Source: Aeromicrobium sp. Root495 (GTDB taxonomy: Bacteria > Actinomycetota > Actinomycetes > Propionibacteriales > Nocardioidaceae). Taken from it: a DNA stretch of 64,000 nt. The DNA is taken from the NCBI RefSeq assembly GCF_001426755.1, contig NZ_LMFJ01000001.1, positions 1,669,099 through 1,733,098 of the forward strand. The letters are read 5' to 3'. This document shows positions 8,388-17,171 of the stretch, one piece after another. Numbering within the stretch: the first letter of the stretch is position 1; every line of letters begins with the position of its first letter. Under the pieces are notes generated by a model that made no database searches, was not told the origin of the DNA, and saw only the letters and a program-made list of their open reading frames with translations. The translations under genes were made by a program, and so were the position numbers.

Positions 8388-8467
8388 GAGTGGCGCAAAG
8401 TGGGGTTCGAGTGGCGCAGATCGGCGCGACACGCCGTCCCAAAAATGCCAATCTGCGCCACTCGCGG
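8388..8467. repeat. 80-bp dispersed hairpin repeat, copy 1
   Basis: Nearly identical (75 of 80 bases by eye) to 38458-38537. It contains the decamer GAGTGGCGCA twice in direct orientation (8388, 8409) and once inverted (8454-8463). Arms 8408-8425 and 8447-8464 form an 18-bp stem with one wobble, with a small GGCG/CGCC hairpin inside the loop. It begins 58 bp upstream of the rlmN start and ends 8 bp beyond the stop of the zincin gene. Both copies lie just 3' of a leftward gene. Confidence 0.85.
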
Positions 8468-8475
8468 AACGAGGG

Positions 8476-9456
8476 TCAGGAGCGGACGAGGTCGGCGACG
8501 AGGTCGAGCTTCTGCAGCACCTTCTCGGGCAGGACGAACGGGTAGAGGTCGTTCGCGCCCATGGAGCGGTTGATCTGGTTGAGCGCGATGCTGAGCGGGA
8601 TCCAGACGCCCTGCACGAGGTCGCGGAACGAGGAGAAGACGTCAGGGTCCACCGTGATGAGGCCGTGGGCCGACGCCGAGCCGATGGTGTCGCGGATGTG
8701 CAGGACGTGCGCGAACGTCTCGGCGAAGTCCTCGAACGGGTGCATCGTGGCGTACGTGGAGATGTAGTCGTTCTCCCAGCCCACCGGCGGCCCCTCGGAG
8801 TAGTGCCGATCGATCTCGGCCTGGTAGTCCTTCGTGTCGTCGCCGAACATCGCCCGGACGCGGTCGAGGTCGTCGCCGACCGCGAGGACCGACTCGTAGT
8901 AGTGGCCGATCTCGTGGCGCATGTGGCCGAGCATCGTGCGGTAGGGCTCGTCGAGCTGCACGCGGACCTTCTCGCGCCGAGCGTCGTCGGCCTCGGCGAG
9001 GTCGATGGTGATGATGCCGTCGTCGTGCCCGATGACGACGTTCTCGTCGACGCTGGACAGGAGGTCGAAGGCCAGACCGCCCTCGTCGCCGTCCTCGAGG
9101 CTCGTGACCTTCAGTCCGAGCACGTCGAGCTCGACGATGAGGTGCCGCTTGGCGCGCTCGGCGACGGGGAACTGCGAGAGCCCCTCGAGGTCGTCGTCGG
9201 CCGGGCGGGTCCGGGTCAGGCGACAGCTGAAGCACGGCGACGCCGGCTGCTCCGTGAGCCACGTGCAGCCGGACAGCGCCGTGTTCTCGCAGACGTGCCA
9301 GATGTAGCCCTCGGCGTCGACGTAGGTCCTGTCCTCCTGGAGCGGGACGATGTCGCCCTCGGGGCGGCTGAAGCCGAGCGACGTCCCGCAGGACATGCAC
9401 ACGGAGTTCTCGAAGTACAGGGCATTTCCGCAGACGCGGCAGGAGAAAGAACGCAC
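8476..9456 (-). CDS. Putative zinc-binding metallopeptidase (zincin with N-terminal zinc ribbons, DUF2248-like)
   Basis: A 326-residue soluble protein. The first 80 residues hold two cysteine clusters: C6, C9, C20, C23 (CRVCG...CMSCG), and C56, C64, C75, C78, which look like zinc ribbons. The central catalytic motif HEIGH is at residues 181-185 (MRHEIGHYYE), followed by conserved stretches WENDYISTYATMHPFEDFAETFAHVLHI that supply the likely third metal ligand. No signal peptide is visible, so the enzyme is probably cytoplasmic. It starts at GTG 9456, 57 bp downstream of the transglutaminase gene, and I read it as the last gene of the transglutaminase/ATP-grasp cassette. Substrate unknown. Confidence 0.85.
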   Translation of the reverse strand: MRSFSCRVCGNALYFENSVCMSCGTSLGFSRPEGDIVPLQEDRTYVDAEGYIWHVCENTALSGCTWLTEQPASPCFSCRLTRTRPADDDLEGLSQFPVAERAKRHLIVELDVLGLKVTSLEDGDEGGLAFDLLSSVDENVVIGHDDGIITIDLAEADDARREKVRVQLDEPYRTMLGHMRHEIGHYYESVLAVGDDLDRVRAMFGDDTKDYQAEIDRHYSEGPPVGWENDYISTYATMHPFEDFAETFAHVLHIRDTIGSASAHGLITVDPDVFSSFRDLVQGVWIPLSIALNQINRSMGANDLYPFVLPEKVLQKLDLVADLVRS

Positions 9457-9513
9457 GGGCCAGTGTTACGCACCGAGGGGCGAGGCGCTCGTCGGGAGAG
9501 GGTGCCCCGCGTC

Positions 9514-10401
9514 TCAGTGGCCGGAGCCGGCCACGACGGGCGCGACGTCGACCTCCACGCCCATCGTCGACTCCTTGGCGTCGGTGAAGATGACGCCCTT
9601 GAGGGGCGGCACGTCGCCGTAGTCCCGGCCCCAGGCCACCGTGACGTAGCGCTCCCCCGCCCGCTGGTCGTTGGTGGGGTCGAGGGCGAGCCAGGTGTCC
9701 TGGCCGAGCCACACCGCGGCCCAGGCGTGGGAGGCGTCGGCACCCACGATCCGTTCCTTGCCCGGTGGCGGGTCGGTGGCGAGGTAGCCGCTCACGTACC
9801 GCACCGCGAGCCCGTGGCTGCGCAGGCAGGCGAGCGTGAGGTGGGCGAAGTCCTGGCACACGCCGGCCCGCGTCTCGAGGACGTCGGCGATCGTGCTCGT
9901 GACCGTGGTGGCCCCGGGCTCGTAGGTGAAGTCGGCGTGGATGCGCTGCATCAGCTCGGTGGCCGCCTCCCCGAGGGGACGTCCGGGCAGGAGCGAGACG
10001 GCGGCGTAGGCGTGTGCCTCGGGCGTGTGGTCGACGAGCGCCGATCCGAGTGCGAAGTCGACAGTGCGCCAAGCGTCCGGGTCGGTGCTCGTCCCGGGAC
10101 GGCACGTCTCCCACGGCTGGACCAGCAGCGCGTCGTCGTACCGCGGCTCGAGCACCTCGACCTCGCTGCGAGCCGTCACCGAGAGGGCCTGGTGCGGCTC
10201 CGTGACCTGGAAGTAGGTGACGGTGTTGCCGTAGTGGTCGAGATCGGTGCGCAGGTCGCCGGGCTCCGGGTCGATCGTCACGACGCTCGAGGCGACGTCC
10301 TGCCACGGGAGCGACCGCGGCGTCAGGTAGCCGACGCCGAGGCTGTCACTGACGTCGGCGTCGTAGGAGTACGTGGTGCGGTGGGAGACGACGTACCTCA
10401 C
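9514..10401 (-). CDS. Transglutaminase-like protein with N-terminal bacterial transglutaminase region
   Basis: A 295-residue protein. The N-terminal domain starts VRYVVSHRTTYSYD, typical of the bacterial transglutaminase-like N-terminal domain. The catalytic triad is recognisable as Cys in RAGVCQDFAH, His in DASHAWAAVW and Asp in LALDPTND. No signal peptide or membrane helix is seen. The start is the GTG at 10401, overlapping the upstream ATP-grasp stop as GTGA, with GAGG upstream. In this family the activity may be peptidase-like or acyl-transfer rather than protein cross-linking. It is the third gene of the cassette. Confidence 0.9.
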   Translation of the reverse strand: MRYVVSHRTTYSYDADVSDSLGVGYLTPRSLPWQDVASSVVTIDPEPGDLRTDLDHYGNTVTYFQVTEPHQALSVTARSEVEVLEPRYDDALLVQPWETCRPGTSTDPDAWRTVDFALGSALVDHTPEAHAYAAVSLLPGRPLGEAATELMQRIHADFTYEPGATTVTSTIADVLETRAGVCQDFAHLTLACLRSHGLAVRYVSGYLATDPPPGKERIVGADASHAWAAVWLGQDTWLALDPTNDQRAGERYVTVAWGRDYGDVPPLKGVIFTDAKESTMGVEVDVAPVVAGSGH

Positions 10402-12869
10402 GGACCTCGCACCTCGAGCCGGGTGTGGCCGGACCGTCCGAGCCCGAAGGAGCGCGGTGTCGGTGCGCCGGCGAGGTGCAGCTCGACGACCGCGTCGGCC
10501 AGTCGCGTGAGCTGGCCGAGCAGGACGTCGAGCAGGTGCTGCAGGTGCGGACGGGCCTCGCCGTCGACCGTCCCCAGCATGGCGAGGTCGGCGCGGTCGA
10601 GCTCCTCGAGCAGGTCGAGGACGAGTCGCTCGGGTCGCGTGCTGCCCGTGGAGGTGGGCAGCGCCGCCAGGCTGGTCTGCACCGTGGCGAGCACGAAGCG
10701 CAGCGACCGGGGGTTCTCGGGGTCGAGCAGCAGGAGGTCGAGGACGTTCGTGAGCCGCACGTAGTCGCGGTACCGCCGACGATGGGTGACGGCCGACTCC
10801 GACACGGCCAGCACGGCGTGGTGCACGTCGCGGTCGACGTCGATGCCGCGGCGGACGGTGGTGGTGGCGCGCAGGAGACGCACGAGCTGCAGGCCGCGCT
10901 CGATGGCCCGGCCGGTCTCCAGCAGGTACCAGCCGGGGTCGCGCATCATCTGCGACGTGACCCCGTAGAGCGAGAGCACCCCGGACAGCATGCGTCCCGC
11001 GCTCTCGGCCACCTGGTGGCTGTACGGGTACTCGACGAGCGCCTGGGCCGCTCGGTCGGTGGAGCCGAAGGCGCGCCACACGTCGGAGGAGAGCTGGTCG
11101 CGCGAGCCCTGCGCTGCGTCGCGCAGCGCCGCGAGCGACTGCGCCACCGAGCCGGGTCGGTGCGGGTCGAGCAGGTTGCTGCGGAAGTCGGCGTCGGGCG
11201 ACGGGTCAGGGGTGGGGCTCAGCGCCGAGACCGTGGTCATCAGGACGCGCAGCGTGGCTCCGCCCGAGGAGTACGGCCGGGACCGGAAGTCCTCGCTCAG
11301 GGCGTGCGTCTGCAGGACGAGCCGCAGCATGTCCTCGGTGCGCTCGGCGTACCGGCCGAACCAGAACATGTCCTCGAGCACACGCGGCACCATGGCGGCC
11401 GGAGCCCGCACGTTGGTCATGGCCAGGACGTCGGCGAGGCCCTGGTCGGGGTCCTCCGGCCGGCCCTTCAGCACCCACACGTCCTTGCTGGAGACCGAGC
11501 GTCCGGCGTCGAGCACGCTGGCCAGACCGCCCATGAGCGGGCGGTAGGTGGAGCCGTACCGCATCGTGAAGGTGCGCAGGGCGACCGGGACCGGGGCCAC
11601 GCCGAGCCCGTGCACGGCGGCGGTCTGCGAGACCGTGACCTGCTCCTGGACGACGAAGCGGTGCGGCTCCGCGACCAAGGTGGCGCGGAGCTCGTCATGG
11701 TTCTCCGAGGGGCGCCAGCCGGGCCGGTCGATGGCCCTGACGACGACGGATCCGAGCTGGCCAAGGGCCGCTTCGAGTGCCCCCGGGTCCCCCAGCCACG
11801 AGGTGGGGAGCGACGGCAGACGCAGCGGCTCGTCCAGCAGCAGCTCGCACATGGCCGACATGTACGGCAGGAGGCCCGGGTTCTCCAGGACCCCGGACCC
11901 GATCCCGTTGACGATCCGGACGCTGCCCCGACGGGACGCCTCTGCGAGGCCGGCCACGCCCAGCTGCGACTCGCCCCGCAGCTCGAGGGGGTCGCTCCAG
12001 GCCGCGTCCACCCGGCGGAGCACGACGTCGACCCGCTCCAGGCGGCCGAAGACACGCATCCACACCGCACCGTCGCGCACCACGAGGTCGGAGCCCTGCA
12101 CGAGGGGGAAGCCGAGGCTCGAGGCGATGAAGGACTGGTCGTACGCCGTCTCGGAGTGGGTGCCCGGCGTGAGGACGACCACCCGGGGGTTGGGCACGTG
12201 CTCAGGGGCCGAGGCGAGGATGGCGCTACGCATCGCCTGGAAGTACGGCGCCATGCGGTGCAGCCCGGCCTCGCGGTACAGCTCGGGCAGGACGCGCGAG
12301 ATGACCCGTCGGTTCTCCATGGCGTAGCCGATGCCCGACGGCGCCTGGGTGCGGTCGGCGAGGGCCCGCCACTCCCCTGCGGCGTTGCGGCCCAGGTCGG
12401 TGGCGGAGAGCAGCAGCAGCTGGGGGTCGGCGGAGGGCCGGGCCATGGCGCGCACGAAGCCGCGGTGCCCGTAGACCACGGCGGGCGGCAGGACGCCGCT
12501 CGCGAGCAGCCTCTGCGGCCCGTACAGGTCCTGCAGGACCGCGTTGAGCAGCTCTGAACGCTGCGCGAGGCCCACCTCGAGGCCGGCCCACTCCTCGGCC
12601 CCGATGACCAGGGGAAGCGGGTCGAGCCGCCACGGGGCGGCCTCCTCGCCGGGACGGGTGTACGTGACGCCGTCGTCGCTCAGGAAGCGTCCGATCTCGC
12701 GCCGGACCCGCCGCAGCCGGTCCGACGTGAGCTCCGCGACCTCCGCTCCGAGGCTCTTCCAGGCCGGGCGGAGCGTGCCGTCGGGAGCCGTCAGCTCGTC
12801 GTAGCGACCGGGCTCCTCGGACAGCGTGGGCTGGGTGACGGCTGCCGCGTAGTCGCGCAGCACCGTCAC
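10398..12869 (-). CDS. Circularly permuted ATP-grasp (type 2) and alpha-E domain fusion protein
   Basis: An 823-residue protein. The N-terminal part of about 490 residues matches the circularly permuted ATP-grasp type 2 family (DUF404/DUF407): VYGHRGFVRAMARPS, GIGYAMENRRVISR, PRVVVLTPGTHSETAYDQSF and IVNGIGSGVLENPGL. The C-terminal part of about 310 residues is an alpha-E domain (MVPRVLEDMFWFGRYAERTEDMLRLVLQ). In many bacteria these are two adjacent genes; here they are fused. ATP-grasp proteins join a carboxylate to an amine, so a peptide or amide ligase activity is inferred. The GTG at 12869 overlaps the preceding gene as GTGA; the downstream transglutaminase overlaps likewise. Confidence 0.9.
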   Translation of the reverse strand: MTVLRDYAAAVTQPTLSEEPGRYDELTAPDGTLRPAWKSLGAEVAELTSDRLRRVRREIGRFLSDDGVTYTRPGEEAAPWRLDPLPLVIGAEEWAGLEVGLAQRSELLNAVLQDLYGPQRLLASGVLPPAVVYGHRGFVRAMARPSADPQLLLLSATDLGRNAAGEWRALADRTQAPSGIGYAMENRRVISRVLPELYREAGLHRMAPYFQAMRSAILASAPEHVPNPRVVVLTPGTHSETAYDQSFIASSLGFPLVQGSDLVVRDGAVWMRVFGRLERVDVVLRRVDAAWSDPLELRGESQLGVAGLAEASRRGSVRIVNGIGSGVLENPGLLPYMSAMCELLLDEPLRLPSLPTSWLGDPGALEAALGQLGSVVVRAIDRPGWRPSENHDELRATLVAEPHRFVVQEQVTVSQTAAVHGLGVAPVPVALRTFTMRYGSTYRPLMGGLASVLDAGRSVSSKDVWVLKGRPEDPDQGLADVLAMTNVRAPAAMVPRVLEDMFWFGRYAERTEDMLRLVLQTHALSEDFRSRPYSSGGATLRVLMTTVSALSPTPDPSPDADFRSNLLDPHRPGSVAQSLAALRDAAQGSRDQLSSDVWRAFGSTDRAAQALVEYPYSHQVAESAGRMLSGVLSLYGVTSQMMRDPGWYLLETGRAIERGLQLVRLLRATTTVRRGIDVDRDVHHAVLAVSESAVTHRRRYRDYVRLTNVLDLLLLDPENPRSLRFVLATVQTSLAALPTSTGSTRPERLVLDLLEELDRADLAMLGTVDGEARPHLQHLLDVLLGQLTRLADAVVELHLAGAPTPRSFGLGRSGHTRLEVRGP

Positions 12870-15800
12870 CGGGCCCCACGTCCTGCCGCGCGCGTGGGGA
12901 CGTGTCGGCGCAGGTCGAGGGTGAAGGGGTACTCGACGCTGCGGTCGCCGAGCTGGCGTCGGAGCGTGTCGACGTCGAGACGACCCGTCCGGTGGCCGAA
13001 CGGCTCGAAGCGGTTGGACCGGCGGGACTCCGCCTCGTTGGCGTTGACGGGGAACGTGTCGTACGAGCGACCTCCGGGGTGCACGACGTGGTACGTGCAG
13101 CCGCCGAGCGACGTGCCCTGCTCCAGGTCGACCAGCTCGACGGTGAGCGGGGAGTGCATCTCGATGGAGGGGTGCAGCGCCGACCACGGCTGCCAGGCTC
13201 GGTAACGCACTCCTGCAACATGCTGGCGAGGAGTCCCGGTGGGAGTGAGCGGAACGGCCACCCCTGCCACCGTGACCGCATGCCGTCCTGGCTCCAGACC
13301 GGTCACCAGCACCTGCAGCCGCTCGATCGAGGAGTCGACGTAGCGGGCGGTGCCGCCGCTGGCCGCCTCCTCGCCCAGGACGTTCCAGGGCTCGATGGCC
13401 TGGCGCAGCTCCAGGGTGACGGCCTCGCCACCGGACGTCGTGATGGACGTGGTGCCCAGGTGCGGGAACCGGAACTCCACGAACGGGTCGAGCCACGACC
13501 GCTCGAAGGGGATGCCCGCAGCCACGAGGTCGTCGACGACCTGGTTGATGTCCCGACGCACGCCGTACGGGCTGAGCATGTCGTCGTGCAGCGCCGTGCC
13601 CCAGTCGATGAGGTCGTCCGTGCAGGGCTCGGCGGCGAACATCGCGACGATGGAGCGCACGAGCAAGGACTGCACGAGCGCCATGTGCGGGTGCGGGGGC
13701 ATCTCGAAGCCACGCAGCTCGAGCAGTCCGAGCCGACCGCGCGAGGAGTCAGGGCTGTAGAGCTTGTCGATGCAGAACTCGGCGCGGTGCGTGTTGCCGG
13801 TGAGGTCGGTGAGCAGGTGACGCAGGGCACGGTCGGTGAGCCAGGGCCGGGGCTCGTCCCCCAGCTCGGCCGTCTCCGCGGCGAGGCGGCTCAGCTCGTC
13901 GAGCGCGATCCGCATCTCGTACACGGCCTCGGGGCGTCCCTCGTCGAACCGGGGCGCCTGGCTCGTGGGCCCGATGAAGCGGCCGCTGAACAGGTACGAC
14001 AGGCTCGGGTGGCGCTGCCAGTAGCGGATCATGCTGGCCAGCAGGTCGGGGCGGCGCAGCATCGGCGAGTCCTCCGGGACCCGTCCGCCCAGCGTGATGT
14101 GGTTGCCGCCACCGGTTCCGGTGTGCGAGCCGTCGAGCTCGAACTTCTCGGTGCCCAGGCGCGACGCGACGGCGGTGCGGTAGAGGCCCACCGTGAGGTC
14201 GCGCAGCTCCTCCCAGGAGCCCGCCGGCTGCACGTTGACCTCGATGACGCCGGGGTCGGGCGTGACGACGAGCTGCGTGAGGCGCGGGTCCGGCGGCGGG
14301 CCGTAGCCCTCGATCACGACGGGAGTGTCCACCTCCGTGGCCGCGAGCTCGATGACGTGGGCCAGCGCCACGTAGTCCTCGAGCCGCTCCGTGGGCGGCA
14401 GGAAGACGTGCACGAACCCGTCGCGGGCCTCGAAGGCGATGGCCGTGGTGGGCTGCTCGTCGGGGTCGACGATCTCCACCGCCGGGACCTCGGGAGCGAG
14501 CGGCGGGCCGGCGGTCAGGTACGAGGGGTCGCCCGACGCCTCGGGGTCGGTCCACGTGATGGAGTCGAGCGGCAGCCGCAGGCCGACGGCCGAGGTGCCG
14601 GGCGTGAGCACGAGGCGGCCGCGGCGGAAGCTCCAGGCCGGGCTGCGCCACTCCTCCCCCGTCACGAGCGGAAGGACCCAGCCCGACACGACGTCGTCCT
14701 CGTCCTGCAGGAAGGTGATCTCGTCGACGACGTCGCGGGCTTCGGGCGCCGGACCCTCGGGCTTGCGGAGGTCGGCCACGTACTGGGCGAGCGCGTCCTC
14801 GTGGGCCGCGAGCAGCGTCTGCTCCGGCAGGCCGAGCAGGCGGGTGAACGAGCGCGCGAGGGCCTGCGCGCTCTCGTGTGCGCCCTCCGCGGGCTCGTCG
14901 GACCAGGGGTCCGCGAGGAGGTCGGGGCGGTGCCACACCTGGCCGCCGTCGGCGAGCCACTGGAGCGCGACCTGCCAGCGCGGCAACGGCTCGCCGGGGT
15001 ACCACTTGCCCTGTCCGCGATGCACGAGGCCGCCGGGCGCGTACTGCTCGCGCAGGGCGGCGGCCAGGACGGCAGCGCGCTCCCGCTTGTGCGGACCGTC
15101 GGCGTCGGTGTTCCACTCGTCGGCCTCCATGTCGTCGACCGAGACGAAGGTGGGCTCCCCGCCCTGGGTCAGGCGCACGTCGTGCTTCTCGAGCAGCGCG
15201 TCGACGTGGTGCCCGAGGGCGTCGAGACGCGGCCAGGTCTGGCCGTCGTAGGGCTGCGTGACGCGCGGGTCCTCGTGGATGCGGGTGACCGTGTTGTGGA
15301 AGCTGAAGTCGACCTCGACGGCCTCGGTGGCTCCGGAGATGGGCGCGGCGCTGCTCGGGTGGGGCGTGGCCGACAGCGGGATGTGCCCCTCACCGGCGAA
15401 CAGCGCGCTCGTGGGGTCGAGGCCGACCCAGCCGGCGCCCGGGACGTAGACCTCCGTCCAGGCGTGCAGGTCGGTGAAGTCCTCCGTGGGGCCGGTGGGC
15501 CCGTCGAGGGCGGCCTCCTTGACGGCCTCGTCGGGCGCCAGCTGGACGAGGTAGCCCGAGACGAACCGGGCGGCGAGGCCGTACTGCCGCAGCAGCGAGA
15601 CCAGCAGCCACGCCGAGTCGCGGCACGAGCCGATGGCGCGCTGCAGCGTGGTGTCGGGCGTCTGCACACCGGGCTCCATGCGGACCGAGTAGGCCACGTC
15701 GGCCTGGACGGCGGCGTTCACCTGCACGAGGAAGTCGACGATCGGCAGGCCGCCCTCGGGCAGCTGCGGCAGCGCGTCCTTGAAGGCGCGCACCAGCGGG

Positions 15801-16189
15801 CCCGGTCCGGTCCCGTCGGCCTCGTCGACGGGACGCAGGTACGGCGCGAGGTCGGCGGCCAGGGAGCGCTCGTACGTGAACGGGAAGGTCTCGGCGTACT
15901 CCTCGACGAAGAAGTCGAACGGATTGATGCTGACGAGGTCGGCCACGACGCCCACGGTGACGTCGAGCTCGTCGATGGGCTCGGGGAACACGATGCGGGC
16001 CATCCAGTTGCCGAACGGGTCCTGCTGCCAGTTCAGGAAGTGGTTGTCGGGCTGGATCGTGAGCGAGTAGGCGTCGATGGGGGTGCGGGTGTGCGGAGCG
16101 GGCCGCAGCCGGACGACGTGAGGACCCACCTCGACGCGGCGCGCGAAGCGGTAGGTGGTGCGGTGCTCGAGCGCGACCTTGATCGACAT
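12866..16189 (-). CDS. Large transglutaminase-DUF2126 protein
   Basis: A 1107-residue protein, first gene of the cassette. Residues 1 to about 300 are a transglutaminase-like module with N-terminal domain (MSIKVALEHRTTYRFARRV), catalytic Cys in GSCRDSAWLLVSLL, His in DLHAWTEVYV and Asp in VGLDPTSALF. The remaining 800 residues match the DUF2126 family, including HVDALLEKHDVRLTQGGEPTFVS, GGGNHITLGG and RGRLGLLELRGFEMPPHPHM. ATG at 16189 was chosen because family members begin at this point and GAGG lies eight bases upstream; an in-frame ATG at 16207 lacks this. Function is unknown; partnership with the ATP-grasp ligase is inferred from the 4-bp overlap. Confidence 0.9.
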   Translation of the reverse strand: MSIKVALEHRTTYRFARRVEVGPHVVRLRPAPHTRTPIDAYSLTIQPDNHFLNWQQDPFGNWMARIVFPEPIDELDVTVGVVADLVSINPFDFFVEEYAETFPFTYERSLAADLAPYLRPVDEADGTGPGPLVRAFKDALPQLPEGGLPIVDFLVQVNAAVQADVAYSVRMEPGVQTPDTTLQRAIGSCRDSAWLLVSLLRQYGLAARFVSGYLVQLAPDEAVKEAALDGPTGPTEDFTDLHAWTEVYVPGAGWVGLDPTSALFAGEGHIPLSATPHPSSAAPISGATEAVEVDFSFHNTVTRIHEDPRVTQPYDGQTWPRLDALGHHVDALLEKHDVRLTQGGEPTFVSVDDMEADEWNTDADGPHKRERAAVLAAALREQYAPGGLVHRGQGKWYPGEPLPRWQVALQWLADGGQVWHRPDLLADPWSDEPAEGAHESAQALARSFTRLLGLPEQTLLAAHEDALAQYVADLRKPEGPAPEARDVVDEITFLQDEDDVVSGWVLPLVTGEEWRSPAWSFRRGRLVLTPGTSAVGLRLPLDSITWTDPEASGDPSYLTAGPPLAPEVPAVEIVDPDEQPTTAIAFEARDGFVHVFLPPTERLEDYVALAHVIELAATEVDTPVVIEGYGPPPDPRLTQLVVTPDPGVIEVNVQPAGSWEELRDLTVGLYRTAVASRLGTEKFELDGSHTGTGGGNHITLGGRVPEDSPMLRRPDLLASMIRYWQRHPSLSYLFSGRFIGPTSQAPRFDEGRPEAVYEMRIALDELSRLAAETAELGDEPRPWLTDRALRHLLTDLTGNTHRAEFCIDKLYSPDSSRGRLGLLELRGFEMPPHPHMALVQSLLVRSIVAMFAAEPCTDDLIDWGTALHDDMLSPYGVRRDINQVVDDLVAAGIPFERSWLDPFVEFRFPHLGTTSITTSGGEAVTLELRQAIEPWNVLGEEAASGGTARYVDSSIERLQVLVTGLEPGRHAVTVAGVAVPLTPTGTPRQHVAGVRYRAWQPWSALHPSIEMHSPLTVELVDLEQGTSLGGCTYHVVHPGGRSYDTFPVNANEAESRRSNRFEPFGHRTGRLDVDTLRRQLGDRSVEYPFTLDLRRHVPTRAAGRGAR

Positions 16190-16298
16190 GGTCCTAGCCT
16201 CACTCATCGACGTTACGGGGGCATCACCTGGCCCTCGACGGGCTCGGAGGACGCTGGGGGCACTGGGGGTGCGGGGCGAGCGCGGGGCAGGTGCGGTG

Positions 16299-17171
16299 CT
16301 ACGACACGTCGACGAGGAAGTGCAGGATGAGCCAGGCCACCGGCGCGACCGCGATGAGCGAGTCGAGCCGGTCCATCAGACCGCCGTGGCCGGGCAGGAG
16401 GTCGCCCATGTCCTTGATGCCGAGGTCACGCTTGATGAGCGACTCCGACAGGTCGCCGAGCGTGGCCATGACCACCGCCGAGATACCGAGCACGATGCCC
16501 ACCCACCACTCGCCGTCGAGCGCGTAGCGCACCGTGAGGATGCCGGCAGCGATCCCGACGAGCAGGGAGCCGGTGAAGCCCTCCCACGACTTCTTGGGGC
16601 TGATCGTGGGCGCCATGGGGTGCTTGCCGAACAGGACACCGGCCGCGTAGCCGCCGATGTCGGAGGCGACGGTGGCCACGATGAACGCGACGATGCGCCA
16701 CGGTCCGTCGTCCTCGGCCAGCATGAGCACGACGAACACGCCCATGAGGTGCAGGTAGGAGAGGCAGAAGATGCCGGCGCTGGCGTCGCGGACGAAGCCG
16801 TCGGCCCCGTCGGAGAGGCGCCAGACCATGGTGCCGAGCACCGTGAGGGCCATGGCGACGGCGGCCGTCTCCATCTCCCCGTAGTACCCGGCGACGAGCA
16901 TGATGCTGCCGCCCGTGAGGACCGGCAGGAACGGGATGACGATGCCGGCCTTGGCGAACGCCCGAGCCAGCTCCCACAGCCCCACGCCGAGTGCCACGAC
17001 GACGACGGCGACGAACGCGTCCTTGAAGAGGAAGAGGGAGGCGATGACGAGCGCGCCCAGTCCCGCCCCGACGCCGACGGCGGCGGGGAGGTTTCGCCCG
17101 GCGCGGCTCTGCTTCTCCGCCTCCTTGGGCTCTGGGGCGTCGGCAGCCGCCGAGACGTCCTCAGACCTCAA
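16299..17171 (-). CDS. cdsA: Phosphatidate cytidylyltransferase CdsA
   Basis: Integral-membrane enzyme that makes CDP-diacylglycerol from phosphatidate and CTP for phospholipid synthesis. The 290-residue protein has seven or eight hydrophobic segments and the C-terminal family signature LIKRDLGIKDMGDLLPGHGG with the following LMDRLD. The only reasonable start is the TTG at 17171, overlapping the end of frr by 11 bp, with GGAAG nine bases upstream; no ATG or GTG occurs before the first membrane segment. It is the last gene of the pyrH-frr-cdsA run. Confidence 0.94.
   Translation of the reverse strand: MRSEDVSAAADAPEPKEAEKQSRAGRNLPAAVGVGAGLGALVIASLFLFKDAFVAVVVVALGVGLWELARAFAKAGIVIPFLPVLTGGSIMLVAGYYGEMETAAVAMALTVLGTMVWRLSDGADGFVRDASAGIFCLSYLHLMGVFVVLMLAEDDGPWRIVAFIVATVASDIGGYAAGVLFGKHPMAPTISPKKSWEGFTGSLLVGIAAGILTVRYALDGEWWVGIVLGISAVVMATLGDLSESLIKRDLGIKDMGDLLPGHGGLMDRLDSLIAVAPVAWLILHFLVDVS

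Noticed and set aside
12902..16330. 1142-codon open frame on the + strand opposite the transglutaminase-DUF2126 gene
   Set aside because: Same GC-bias artefact; no recognisable motif, and the opposite frame contains complete catalytic triads.
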